From the NCBI RefSeq assembly GCF_013409625.1, contig NZ_JACCBF010000001.1, forward strand, positions 1,116,001 through 1,180,000: a stretch of DNA of 64,000 nucleotides, given 5' to 3'. Positions 24,357 to 32,444 of the stretch are shown one piece after another. Position 1 is the first letter of the stretch; each line of letters starts with the position of its first letter. Position numbers and translations under genes: made by a program. The DNA comes from Nocardioides kongjuensis. Its GTDB lineage: Bacteria > Actinomycetota > Actinomycetes > Propionibacteriales > Nocardioidaceae. The notes under the pieces are model-generated. The model was not told the DNA's origin. It worked only from the letters and a program-made list of their open reading frames with translations, and did not search any database.

Positions 24357-25363
24357 TGTCCGGTACGAAGCGGGTCGCGCGCGAAGCGCTGCTGTGGGTC
24401 GGAGGAGCGCTCGGCGCGCTGTGCCTGCTCTCCCTCGTGGCCGGGTGGGCGCTCAGCATGACGCCCCTGGTCTTCTCCTCCGGCTCGATGAGCCCGGCGT
24501 ACGACGCCGGCGCGCTCGGCATCGCGCGCCAGGTCGACGCGGCCGACCTCGCCGTCGGCGACGTCGTCAGCGTCCACGACGACGCCGGCACCCGGGTCAC
24601 GCACCGCATCGTCGCGATCGAGGACCAGGGTGGGCGCGCCGTGCTCACCCTGCGCGGCGACGCGAACACCGTCCCGGACGTCCAGACCTACGCGGTCGCC
24701 TCGGCCGATCGGGTCGTCCTCGGCGTCCCCTACGCCGGCTACGTGCTCAATGCCGCCGCGAGCCCGTTCGGCCTCGCTGCCGCCGCCGTGCTGGCAGCGG
24801 GGGCGCTGCTGGCCGGGTTCGGCCGCGGGCGGCGCCTGGTCCCGGTCGGGCTCGTGGCGACGGTCGTCGCCGGCGTCGGGCTCGGTCTCACCGGGGTGAC
24901 GCCGTGGGCGTTCACGTCGGCGTACTGGACCGACTCGGCCAGCGCCACCGTCGCCGCCTCCACCCCGGCGGCGGTCACGCACCAGCAGCCGACCTGCACC
25001 TCGAACGAGGGGAGCGGACAGAACAAGCAGCAGGCGACGCTGACGTGGCCGTCGGTCGGGACGCAGTACGAGTACTACTGGGAGCTGTGGAAGGGGACGA
25101 GCCCCGGCGGCGCGCTGTACGCCACGAGTGCTCCGACCGGCTCCTCGAACCCGATCGGTCCGTCGAGCAGCGGCAGCACGGTCACCTTGACCTTCGGCGA
25201 GGTGATCGCCTCCGGCGGTGGCGGGAACGACAACTTCTACGTGAAGGTGTGGACCCGCCTGGCGAGCAACCACACCAACGTCGGCTCGCCGACGACGACC
25301 CTGCTGCACTCCGGACCGCGCCCCAACGGCCCGAACTGGTGGATGTACTGCGGCAGCGCCTGA
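24356..25363 (+). CDS. SipW-type signal peptidase fused to an internal alternate signal and secreted domain, peptidase 2
   Basis: 335 aa with two halves. Residues 1-155 are a signal peptidase of the S26B type: TM about 12-33, catalytic Ser44 in SSGSMSP, His83 in RVTHRI, GDANTVPD at 101-108, second TM about 138-155. Then RGRR (157-160), a third hydrophobic segment (161-180) and TSAYWTDSAS at 187-196, the same motif that ends the signal peptides of substrates 1 and 2, followed by a beta-rich domain of about 140 residues with two cysteines. Topology predicts that the motif and the last domain face outside, where the peptidase acts, so release of that domain by cleavage is likely (inference). No frameshift or stop separates the halves. 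Confidence 0.85.
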   Translation: MSGTKRVAREALLWVGGALGALCLLSLVAGWALSMTPLVFSSGSMSPAYDAGALGIARQVDAADLAVGDVVSVHDDAGTRVTHRIVAIEDQGGRAVLTLRGDANTVPDVQTYAVASADRVVLGVPYAGYVLNAAASPFGLAAAAVLAAGALLAGFGRGRRLVPVGLVATVVAGVGLGLTGVTPWAFTSAYWTDSASATVAASTPAAVTHQQPTCTSNEGSGQNKQQATLTWPSVGTQYEYYWELWKGTSPGGALYATSAPTGSSNPIGPSSSGSTVTLTFGEVIASGGGGNDNFYVKVWTRLASNHTNVGSPTTTLLHSGPRPNGPNWWMYCGSA

Positions 25364-25391
25364 GCGCCCGGGGACAAGCGCCCGGGGACAA
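25364..25391 (+). repeat. 14-bp tandem repeat with a GGGGAC pair
   Basis: GCGCCCGGGGACAA occurs twice in tandem (25364-25377 and 25378-25391) directly after the TGA of the peptidase fusion; it contains GGGGAC at 25370-25375 and 25384-25389. A short inverted repeat AGTCC/GGACT (25393-25397, 25404-25408) follows. It lies 40-67 bases before the next start codon, so it may be regulatory. Confidence 0.55.
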
Positions 25392-25430
25392 AAGTCCTCA
25401 ACCGGACTCCAGCGGGGCCGATGAACCGGC

Positions 25431-26066
25431 ATGACCACCCCGCGTCCCCGTGACCGGCGGCGTCGCCGGAGCCTCGTGCTCGCCGCCGCGGGAGCGACGG
25501 CTGCGGTCATCCTGGTCCTCGGCATCAGCGGCACCCTGTCCAGCTGGACCAGTGCGATCATCACCAACGACGACAACACCGTCGAGGCGGCGCAGTCGCT
25601 GGTCCTGCAGGAGACCGGGCCCGGCAACGTCGTGTGCACCTCCACCGACGGAGGCGGGTCGGGCAACAGCGCCACGTGCTCGACGATCGACAAGTACGGC
25701 GGCACCGCCGTCCCGCTCGGTCCCGGTGACCACCAGACGGTGACCGTCAGCCTCGAGAACACCGGCACCGGGAGCGGCGCGCTGACGCTGGCGCCCGGCT
25801 CCTGCGTCACCTCGGCCGGCAGCCCGTCCGCGTCGGCCGACCTGTGCGACGTCGCCACGGTGACCGTCGCATGCACCACCCCGAGCACCGTCGACACGAC
25901 GGCCACCCCGGTCGCGTTGTCCGCGCTCGCCCAGCTGTCGGTCGTGACGACGCTGGCCGCGGGGGAGTCCACCGACTGCACCTTCGACGTCGCGCTGCCC
26001 GCCTCCGCCTCACCGCAGGTCGGTGGCCAGGTGGCGACCCAGCCGCTGGTCTGGACGCTGAGCTGA
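25431..26066 (+). CDS. Exported protein with alternate signal (SGTLSxWT class), substrate 3
   Basis: 211 aa. Very basic n-region (R at 5, 7, 9-13), hydrophobic stretch 15-31, then SGTLSSWTSAI at 33-43. This differs from the AYWTD class but keeps the Trp-Thr pair. The mature part has a cysteine motif, NSATCSTIDKYGGT, and beta-rich Ser/Thr-rich sequence ending in PLVWTLS. It is a paralogue of the next gene: the order of motifs and the C-terminal end match. No strong ribosome site precedes ATG 25431. Confidence 0.8.
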   Translation: MTTPRPRDRRRRRSLVLAAAGATAAVILVLGISGTLSSWTSAIITNDDNTVEAAQSLVLQETGPGNVVCTSTDGGGSGNSATCSTIDKYGGTAVPLGPGDHQTVTVSLENTGTGSGALTLAPGSCVTSAGSPSASADLCDVATVTVACTTPSTVDTTATPVALSALAQLSVVTTLAAGESTDCTFDVALPASASPQVGGQVATQPLVWTLS

Positions 26067-26076
26067 GGAGGCTCGC

Positions 26077-26775
26077 ATGGCATCGCACGCATCTCGCAGG
26101 CACGCCGACCGTCGACGTCTCCGTCCCGGCCCGAGGGGCCTCGTGCTCGGTGCCTGTGCGCTGGCCGCCGCGTTGCTCGGCCTGAGCGTCAGCGGCACGC
26201 TGTCCGACTGGACCAGCGCGATCATCTCCAACAGCACGAACACCGTCGCGAGCAGCACGGCGGTGATCCTGCAGGAGGTCGGTCCCGACGGGACCGTCGC
26301 GCACGCCTCGCAGACCTGCCGCTCGAGCGACGGCGCAGCGAACAGCGCGACCTGCACCACGATCAACAAGTACGGCGGCACCACCTCTCCGCTGAGCCCC
26401 GGCGGCAGCCAGGTCACCGACGTCGTGTTCACCAACCTCGGGGCGGCCAACGCGTCCAGCTTCGTGCTGACGCCCGGCACCTGCACGTCCACCCCGGCGA
26501 CCGGTACGCCGACGCCCAACAACCTCTGCACCACGGACCTCACGGTCGCGGTGAGCTGCTCGAACGGGTCGACGTACGCCGGCGGCTCGGCCTGGACCGA
26601 CCTCGTCTACCCGGCCGGAGCGGCCGCGAGCATGCCGACGCTGACCCACGCCGCAGGACTCGCCTCCGGCGCGTCCGCGACCTGCCGGTTCACCGTCGCG
26701 CTGCCCGCCAACGCCTCGGTGCTCGACCAGGGGCTGACAGTGAGCCACCCCTTGAGCTGGACGCTGAACAAGTGA
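26077..26775 (+). CDS. Exported protein with alternate signal (SGTLSxWT class), substrate 4
   Basis: 232 aa. Basic n-region, hydrophobic stretch 21-38, SGTLSDWTSAI at 39-49. Shared with substrate 3: NSATCTTINKYGGT, a VILQEVGP segment after the signal, a CRFTVALPA strand and the ending PLSWTLNK, so the pair arose by duplication. GAGGAG is seven bases before ATG 26077. The GTGA overlap couples it to substrate 5. Function not recognisable; secreted and probably disulphide-containing. Confidence 0.82.
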   Translation: MASHASRRHADRRRLRPGPRGLVLGACALAAALLGLSVSGTLSDWTSAIISNSTNTVASSTAVILQEVGPDGTVAHASQTCRSSDGAANSATCTTINKYGGTTSPLSPGGSQVTDVVFTNLGAANASSFVLTPGTCTSTPATGTPTPNNLCTTDLTVAVSCSNGSTYAGGSAWTDLVYPAGAAASMPTLTHAAGLASGASATCRFTVALPANASVLDQGLTVSHPLSWTLNK

Positions 26776-28151
26776 CCCGGCCGGGCCGGTGGACGCTCCT
26801 CGTCGGGGGAGTCGCGCTGCTCGGCCTGGTCGCAGGGACGTCGGGCACCCTGTCCGGCTGGACCGTCGGGTCGGTCGCCAACGACACGGACACCACCGCC
26901 GTCGGCTCCCTGTCGGTCACCCACGCCTACGGCGCGACGACCTGCACGGGTGGGCCGCGGACGGCCTCCGTGACCTGCAGCCCGACCCTCACCCCGGCAG
27001 CGGGCGCCCCGGCCAGCAGCACCGACGCGATCACCAACAGCAGCGGCCGCGCGATCACGCAGAGCCTGACCGCCGCGTCCTGCGCGCCCGTGCGCCACAC
27101 CAACACCCAGCAGGCGAGCGACCCGATGCTGCCCCGCAACAGCGTCGCCTTCCGGCAGGCCGACCCGTGGGGGACGACGGCGGCTGCGACATTCAGCGGC
27201 TCCGGGTACGCGACCGACATCGTCGGCACCAACGGCTCGGGACTGCTCGGGCTGCTGTCCAACAGCTACAGCATCGGCGTCTGGTTCAAGGCCGCGGACA
27301 GCCAGGGGGGCGGCCTGTTCAGCCTCGACGCCAGCCTGTCGAACGCGACCTCCGCGACCGGCAACCCGATGGTCTGGCTCGACACCACCGGGCACGTGGG
27401 CTTCTCGGCCAACGGCACCCTCGGCCTCAACATCACCGGGTCCAGCCCGGCGTCGTACGGCTCCGGCTGGCACCTCGCCGTCCTCACCGTCGACACCACC
27501 GGCGTGATCACGCTGACCAAGACCGTGAAGCTGTACGTCGACGGGGCCCTCGTGGCATCGGGCTCCGGCCTCACCCTGCTGACCAGCACGACCGGCTACT
27601 GGCACCTGGGCTGGGCCGACTTCACCGGCCTCACCGCGCCGACCTCGACCTACTTCCACGGCTCGCTCGCCGGCGCCTTCGTCAACCAGAGCACCGCACT
27701 CAGCGCGGCGACCGTGTCGTCCCTGCACACGGCCGCATCGGCGAACGCGTACCGCACCACCGCGTCGGGGCTCAGCGGGACCGCGTCGCTGTGGATGCTG
27801 GACGACGACGGCGTCACGACGTACGCCGGCGCCCTGCCGGGCGTCATGGCGAACCCGTGCAGCCAGGTCAACGTCGGCCTCACCTTCACCAACCCGGCGG
27901 CCAGCGTCGCGTCGACCAGCCTCACCAACCTGGTCGCGCCCGGCAACAACCCCCGCACCGTCGCGGCGCCCGCGGCCGGCCAGACCCAGGGGCTGACACT
28001 CAGCACCACCCGCGGCGCGGGCTACAGCACCGACATCACCGGGCTGAGGCTCTACGTCCCGCTGACCTTCACCTACGGCACCAGCCCCGCCACCGGGTGG
28101 ACGATGGCGCTGCAGTGGAGCGGGGACCCGGGGGACGTGTTCCTGGCATGA
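26772..28151 (+). CDS. Large exported protein with alternate signal and LamG-like domain, substrate 5
   Basis: 459 aa. Short n-region, hydrophobic stretch 8-22, SGTLSGWT at 24-31. Residues about 130-300 read as a concanavalin A/LamG-type jelly roll: YSIGVWFKAADSQGG, GWHLAVLTVD, KLYVDGALVASG and STYFHGSLAGAFV, a fold that binds sugars or proteins. N- and C-terminal parts are Thr/Ser-rich beta sequence, with NPCSQVNVGLTFTNPA resembling the repeats of other cluster members. GTG overlaps the previous stop (GTGA), and its own stop overlaps peptidase 3 (ATGA). Confidence 0.8.
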   Translation: MTRPGRWTLLVGGVALLGLVAGTSGTLSGWTVGSVANDTDTTAVGSLSVTHAYGATTCTGGPRTASVTCSPTLTPAAGAPASSTDAITNSSGRAITQSLTAASCAPVRHTNTQQASDPMLPRNSVAFRQADPWGTTAAATFSGSGYATDIVGTNGSGLLGLLSNSYSIGVWFKAADSQGGGLFSLDASLSNATSATGNPMVWLDTTGHVGFSANGTLGLNITGSSPASYGSGWHLAVLTVDTTGVITLTKTVKLYVDGALVASGSGLTLLTSTTGYWHLGWADFTGLTAPTSTYFHGSLAGAFVNQSTALSAATVSSLHTAASANAYRTTASGLSGTASLWMLDDDGVTTYAGALPGVMANPCSQVNVGLTFTNPAASVASTSLTNLVAPGNNPRTVAAPAAGQTQGLTLSTTRGAGYSTDITGLRLYVPLTFTYGTSPATGWTMALQWSGDPGDVFLA

Positions 28152-28996
28152 ACGCCCGCCGCCTGCTCCTCGCGCTGCACTGGTCGCTGCTGGCCGTGCT
28201 GGTGGCAGGGGTGGTCGTGGCCGGGGCCTGGCGGCTGGGCGGCGGACGGTGGGAGCGGGTCGAGACCGCGTCGATGGGCACCGTCGCGCCGGTCAACACG
28301 CTGCTGTGGGTCGAGCCCGTCGACGCTGCCTCGCTGCGGGTGGGGGACTTCGTCACCTTCCACCCGCCCGGGCACGACGAGGTCAGCTACAGCCACCGGA
28401 TCGCCGCGGTCCACCCGGACGGCACCTTCGAGACCCAGGGCGAGATCACCGCCCCCGACCCGTGGCGGCTCAGTGCCGACGACCTGGTCGGACGGGTCGT
28501 GATGCGCTGGTACGGCGTCGGCTGGCTGGTCGTCGCCGCTCCCGTGCTCCTCGCCGGCGGGCTGCTGGTCTGGCTCGTCGTGGCCTCGCTCCGCGACCGC
28601 TCGTGGCGCCTGCCCGTCGCCATCGTCGGCACCGCGCTCGTCCTGAGCGTCGCGATCGTCGTGCACCGGCCGCTGGTGCGGGCCCAGCAGCTCGGGTTCG
28701 GCGAGGTGCCGGGCGGTGCGCGGGCGACGTACGTCTCCACCGGGCTGGCCCCGGTCCGGCTCCAGGCCCACCGCGGCCCCCACGTCGACCTGCGCGACGG
28801 CGAGGTGGGATCCGTGCTCATCACGCACCGCGACCACGAGGGCCGCTACGGCATCTCGATGAGCCCGCGGATCCCGCCGTGGTGGTGGATCGTGCTCGTC
28901 GCGGCCTGCTTCCTGCCCTCGCTGGCGAGCCTCGCGAGGCCCGGCCCTAGGATCGGTGCCCATGCCCTCGATCGGAGTCTTCGCGCTGCAAGGTGA
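28148..28996 (+). CDS. Divergent SipW-type signal peptidase, peptidase 3
   Basis: 282 aa. TM about 8-27, Ser42 in TASMGTVAP and His83 in YSHRIAAV, at the same spacing as the other two peptidases. It lacks the proline of SMxP and has GEITAPDPW where the others have GDANxxPD, so the acidic catalytic residue is Glu or has moved. Two more TMs (about 127-147, 155-175) are followed by an extra domain of about 80 residues and a C-terminal TM (about 252-270). Last gene of the cluster; its last 35 bases overlap pdxT in another frame. Whether it is active is open. Confidence 0.75.
   Translation: MNARRLLLALHWSLLAVLVAGVVVAGAWRLGGGRWERVETASMGTVAPVNTLLWVEPVDAASLRVGDFVTFHPPGHDEVSYSHRIAAVHPDGTFETQGEITAPDPWRLSADDLVGRVVMRWYGVGWLVVAAPVLLAGGLLVWLVVASLRDRSWRLPVAIVGTALVLSVAIVVHRPLVRAQQLGFGEVPGGARATYVSTGLAPVRLQAHRGPHVDLRDGEVGSVLITHRDHEGRYGISMSPRIPPWWWIVLVAACFLPSLASLARPGPRIGAHALDRSLRAAR
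28948..28953 (+). promoter_or_regulatory. -10 hexamer TAGGAT of a leaderless promoter inside the peptidase 3 gene
   Basis: Eight bases before ATG 28962 of pdxT; gives pdxT its own promoter although it overlaps the cluster's last gene. Confidence 0.5.
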
Positions 28997-29534
28997 CGTG
29001 CGCGAGCACCTCCAGACCCTCACCGCCCTCGGCGCCGACGCCTTCTCCGTGCGCCGCCCGAGCGAGCTCGAGCGCTGCGACGGCCTGGTGCTCCCGGGAG
29101 GCGAGTCGACCACCATGGCCAAGCTGGCCCGGACCTTCGAGCTGCTCGAGCCGCTGCGCGCCCGGGTGCGCGAGGGCATGCCGACCTTCGGCACCTGCGC
29201 CGGGATGATCATGCTGGCCGACCGGATCGAGGGCGGTACCGCCGACCAGGAGACCATCGGCGGGCTCGACGTCACCGTGCGCCGCAACGCGTTCGGCCGC
29301 CAGGTCGACTCCTTCGAGGCCGACCTGCCCTTCGCCGGCCTCGCCGACCCGGTCCACGCGGTGTTCATCCGCGCCCCCTGGGTCGAGCGGACCGGTCCCG
29401 ACGTCGAGGTCCTCGCGCAGTCGCAGGGCCACCCGGTCGCCGTACGCCAGGGACACCTGATGGCGACCTCCTTCCACCCGGAGGTCGACGGCGACGGACG
29501 GGTGCACCGCTACTTCCTCGACATCGTCGGTTAG
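28962..29534 (+). CDS. pdxT: Pyridoxal 5'-phosphate synthase glutaminase subunit PdxT
   Basis: 190 aa class I glutamine amidotransferase. PGGEST at 45-50, catalytic Cys79 in GTCAGM, His172 and Glu174 in FHPE. It hydrolyses glutamine and channels ammonia to PdxS. ATG 28962 is preferred over an in-frame GTG two codons upstream because of the TAGGAT box. It is separated from pdxS by the nine-gene alternate-signal cluster. Confidence 0.97.
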   Translation: MPSIGVFALQGDVREHLQTLTALGADAFSVRRPSELERCDGLVLPGGESTTMAKLARTFELLEPLRARVREGMPTFGTCAGMIMLADRIEGGTADQETIGGLDVTVRRNAFGRQVDSFEADLPFAGLADPVHAVFIRAPWVERTGPDVEVLAQSQGHPVAVRQGHLMATSFHPEVDGDGRVHRYFLDIVG

Positions 29535-29573
29535 TTCTCCCGGCGTTCCCGGTGCCGTCGCCGGGACGACGTC

Positions 29574-30455
29574 GTGACAGGCCATCGTCGGCGGGTGCGC
29601 CAGCAGTGGGTCGACGGAGTGCGTGGACTCTGCGTCGTGGCCGTGGTCCTCTTCCACGCCGAGCTGGTGGCCGGCCCGCTGCTGTGGCTGTCCGCGATCA
29701 ACCAGGACCTCGCCCACGTCCGGATGCCGCTGCTGATGGGCCTGTCCGGGCTGCTCCTGGCCCGCTCGCTCGCGAAGGGCCCGCGGCGTCACCTGGTCGG
29801 CAAGGCGCGCGCGGTCCTGTGGCCGTACGCCGTGTGGGCGAGCCTCGACCTCGCCCAGGTCTGCGTCCACCTGCTCGCCACCGGCGAACCGCTGCCTTCC
29901 GACCTGGCCCGGCTGGCCCTCTACAACCCGTCCGGCTACCTGTGGTTCCTGGCCTTCCTCTTCTGCTACCACGTGCTCGCCACACCGCTGCCGCCCTGGC
30001 TGCGCAGCATCGGTGGGCCTGCACTGGTGCTCCTCGGCGGCACCCTGGCGCCGGGCGACCTGCACCGGTTCGTCACCCTCGCCGGCTGGTTCCTCGTCGG
30101 CGACCTGCTCGGCCGCGTCGTGGGGCCGCGGGTGCCGGGTGTCGTGACCGACCTCGTCGGACGGATCCGGTGGGGGATCCTGGCCGCCGTCGGGCGACAG
30201 TCGGTCGTCTACTACGCCTGCCACCTGGTCGTCATGGTGCACGCCGTCCGCCTGGTCCACCAGGCCGGGGTGACCGAGCCTCGGCTGGCCGTTCCCGTGG
30301 CGGTCGTCGTACCGCTGGCGGTGGGGGCGCTGCTCGTCCGCCTGCGCCGTCACCGCTGGGCGGACGCGCTGTTCGTGTGGCCACGGGTAGACTCCACGGC
30401 CGGCACCGAGCAGAGCGGTGCGGCGGTCGCCCCAGCGGCGCCGAGTCGCACCTAG
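29574..30455 (+). CDS. Acyltransferase-3-like integral membrane protein
   Basis: 293 aa, about eight to ten hydrophobic segments. The N-terminal [20 protein letters not shown] matches the start of acyltransferase family 3 proteins (R-G-L...H), with the catalytic-type His in the first helix; a later [17 protein letters not shown] is also typical. Such proteins O-acylate surface sugars or other exported molecules. The substrate cannot be inferred. GTG start after a weak ribosome site. Sits between pdxT and the YebC gene, where I know no conserved equivalent. Confidence 0.75.
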   Translation: MTGHRRRVRQQWVDGVRGLCVVAVVLFHAELVAGPLLWLSAINQDLAHVRMPLLMGLSGLLLARSLAKGPRRHLVGKARAVLWPYAVWASLDLAQVCVHLLATGEPLPSDLARLALYNPSGYLWFLAFLFCYHVLATPLPPWLRSIGGPALVLLGGTLAPGDLHRFVTLAGWFLVGDLLGRVVGPRVPGVVTDLVGRIRWGILAAVGRQSVVYYACHLVVMVHAVRLVHQAGVTEPRLAVPVAVVVPLAVGALLVRLRRHRWADALFVWPRVDSTAGTEQSGAAVAPAAPSRT

Positions 30456-30471
30456 ACCAAGAGGGACGGGT

Positions 30472-31239
30472 ATGTCTGGCCACTCCAAGTGGGCGACCAC
30501 GAAGCACAAGAAGGCCGCGATCGACGCCAAGCGCGGCAAGCTCTTCGCGAAGCTGATCAAGAACATCGAGATCGCCGCGAAGATGGGTGGCCCCGACCCC
30601 TCCGGCAACCCCACGCTCTTCGACGCCATCCAGAAGGCGAAGAAGCAGTCGGTGCCCAACAAGAACATCGACTCCGCGGTCAAGCGCGGCGGCGGCCTCG
30701 AGGGCGGCGGCGTCGACTACGAGACGATCATGTACGAGGTCTACGGGCCGCAGGGCGTCGCGCTCCTCGTCGAGTGCCTCACCGACAACCGCAACCGCGC
30801 CGCGATGGAGGTCCGCACCGCGGTCACCCGCAACGGCGGCACCATGGCCGACCCCGGCTCGGTCTCGCGACTGTTCACCCGCAAGGGCGTCGTCGTGGTC
30901 GCCAAGAGCCAGGAGGCCAAGGAGGTCTCCGAGGACGACCTGCTCGAGGCCACCCTCGACGCGGGCGCCGAGGAGGTCGCCGACCTCGGCGACAGCTTCG
31001 AGGTCCAGTCCGAGGCCACCGACGTGGTCGCGGTCCGCACCGCGCTGCAGGACGCCGGCATCGACTACGACTCCGCCGAGGTCCAGTTCGTCGCGACCAT
31101 GGACATCCCGGTCGCGGACCCGACCGCCGCCGGCAAGGTCTTCAAGCTGGTCGACGCGGTCGACGACCTCGACGACGTGCAGAACGTCTTCACCAACGCC
31201 GACATCCCCGACGACGTCCTCGACCAGCTCGAGGACTGA
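30472..31239 (+). CDS. YebC/PmpR-family DNA-binding regulatory protein
   Basis: 255 aa with the invariant start [25 protein letters not shown] and three-domain YebC layout; contains [24 protein letters not shown] and the acidic C-terminus. Family members bind DNA or act on ribosomes stalled at proline stretches (TACO1/YebC). Synteny with ruvC is the classical arrangement. GAGGGACGGGT precedes ATG 30472. A TAGACT box at 30388-30393, inside the previous gene, may be its promoter. Confidence 0.95.
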   Translation: MSGHSKWATTKHKKAAIDAKRGKLFAKLIKNIEIAAKMGGPDPSGNPTLFDAIQKAKKQSVPNKNIDSAVKRGGGLEGGGVDYETIMYEVYGPQGVALLVECLTDNRNRAAMEVRTAVTRNGGTMADPGSVSRLFTRKGVVVVAKSQEAKEVSEDDLLEATLDAGAEEVADLGDSFEVQSEATDVVAVRTALQDAGIDYDSAEVQFVATMDIPVADPTAAGKVFKLVDAVDDLDDVQNVFTNADIPDDVLDQLED

Positions 31240-31277
31240 CCCGGCGTGTCCCGCCTCCGTGGCGGGACCCGGTCGTC

Positions 31278-31283
31278 TACCTT
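31278..31283 (+). promoter_or_regulatory. -10 hexamer TACCTT for ruvC
   Basis: Lies four bases before the SOS box; transcription would start in or near that box, so LexA bound there would block it. Confidence 0.4.
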
Positions 31284-31287
31284 GGTT

Positions 31288-31303
31288 CCGAACACATGTT
31301 CGG
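31288..31303. promoter_or_regulatory. SOS box (LexA operator) upstream of ruvCAB
   Basis: CCGAAC-ACAT-GTTCGG; extended arms TCCGAAC and GTTCGGA are perfectly symmetrical. It matches the actinobacterial/Gram-positive LexA consensus CGAAC-N4-GTTCG, lies 16 bases before the ruvC start and next to a -10 box. Confidence 0.8.
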
Positions 31304-31318
31304 ACGGAAGGTGACGAC

Positions 31319-31843
31319 GTGCGCGTGCTCGGGATCGACCCGGGGCTGACCCGCTGCGGCCTCGGCGTGGTCGAGGGCTCGATCGGGCGCCCGCTGGCGC
31401 TGGTCGACGTCAGCGTGGTGCGTACGTCGGCCCAGCTGGCCGTGCCCGAACGACTGGTGACCATCGAGCGGGGCATCGACGCCCGCCTCGACGAGTACCA
31501 GCCCGACGCGGTCGCGATCGAGCGGATCTTCGCCCGCTCCGACGTCAGCACGATCATGGGCACCGCCCAGGCCGCCGGCATCGCGATGGTGTGCGCGGCC
31601 CGGCGCGGGCTGCCCGTCGCGCTGCACACGCCCAGCGAGGTGAAGGCCGCGGTGTCCGGCAACGGCCGTGCCGACAAGGCCCAGGTGGGCGCGATGGTCG
31701 CCCGGATCCTGCGGCTCGACGCGGCCCCGAAGCCGGCCGACGCCGCCGACGCGCTCGCCCTCGCGATCACCCACATCTGGCGCGGCGGGTCGCAGGCCCG
31801 CATCGACGCGGCCTTGGCTGCCGCAGGAAGGAAGGCTCGATGA
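31319..31843 (+). CDS. ruvC: Holliday junction resolvase RuvC
   Basis: 174 aa. Catalytic acidic residues D7, E68, D141 and D144 are at the spacing of E. coli RuvC; VMG-type linker [16 protein letters not shown] is intact. It cuts Holliday junctions in partnership with RuvAB. GTG 31319 follows GGAAGG; a GTG two codons later is possible. Preceded by a LexA box, so induced by DNA damage. Stop overlaps ruvA. Confidence 0.97.
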   Translation: MRVLGIDPGLTRCGLGVVEGSIGRPLALVDVSVVRTSAQLAVPERLVTIERGIDARLDEYQPDAVAIERIFARSDVSTIMGTAQAAGIAMVCAARRGLPVALHTPSEVKAAVSGNGRADKAQVGAMVARILRLDAAPKPADAADALALAITHIWRGGSQARIDAALAAAGRKAR

Positions 31844-32433
31844 TCGCCTTCGTCCGCGGCCAGGTGGCCGCCCTCACCCTCACCAGCGCCGTCGTCGAGG
31901 TCGGGGGAGTCGGCCTCGAACTGATGTGCACCCCGGGCACGCTCGCCCAGCTGCGCACCGGCTCCACGGCGACGCTGCCCACCAGCATGATCGTGCGCGA
32001 GGACTCACTGACCCTCTACGGCTTCGCCGACGAGGAGGAGAAGACGATCTTCGAGCTCGTCCAGACCGCCTCGGGCGTGGGACCGAAGCTGGCCCAGGCC
32101 ATCGTCGCGGTGCTCTCGCCCGACGGCGTGCGCAACGCGATCGCCTCCGACGACGTCCGGACCCTGACCAAGGTGCCCGGCATCGGGCAGAAGGGCGCCC
32201 AGCGGATCATCCTCGAGCTCAAGGACCGCATCGGCGTCGCGCCCGGCACCACCACCGGGAGCACGCTCGCCGACGCGGCCTGGCGCGACCAGGTGCACCA
32301 GGGCCTGGTCGGCCTGGGCTACAACGCCAAGGACGCCGACAAGGCCGTCGACGCGGTCGCCGGCGAGGCCGGCGCTGCTCCCGACGTACGAGCGCTGCTG
32401 CGGGCCGCCCTCCGTTCCCTCTCCAAGGCCTGA
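31840..32433 (+). CDS. ruvA: Holliday junction branch migration protein RuvA
   Basis: 197 aa. OB-fold N-terminus ([10 protein letters not shown]), two helix-hairpin-helix motifs ([12 protein letters not shown] and [16 protein letters not shown]) and a small C-terminal domain that contacts RuvB (about 150-197). Binds the four-way junction. Overlaps the ruvC stop by four bases (ATGA); AGGAAGGAAGG upstream. Confidence 0.97.
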   Translation: MIAFVRGQVAALTLTSAVVEVGGVGLELMCTPGTLAQLRTGSTATLPTSMIVREDSLTLYGFADEEEKTIFELVQTASGVGPKLAQAIVAVLSPDGVRNAIASDDVRTLTKVPGIGQKGAQRIILELKDRIGVAPGTTTGSTLADAAWRDQVHQGLVGLGYNAKDADKAVDAVAGEAGAAPDVRALLRAALRSLSKA

Positions 32434-32444
32434 GAGGCTGAGGG

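Noticed and set aside
25364..25391. Start of a CRISPR or minisatellite array
   Set aside because: Only two copies of a 14-bp unit without spacers; no cas genes.
21575..29000. Mobile-element borders around the alternate-signal cluster
   Set aside because: I found no transposase, integrase, terminal inverted repeats or target duplication; the composition looks like the surrounding genome by eye.
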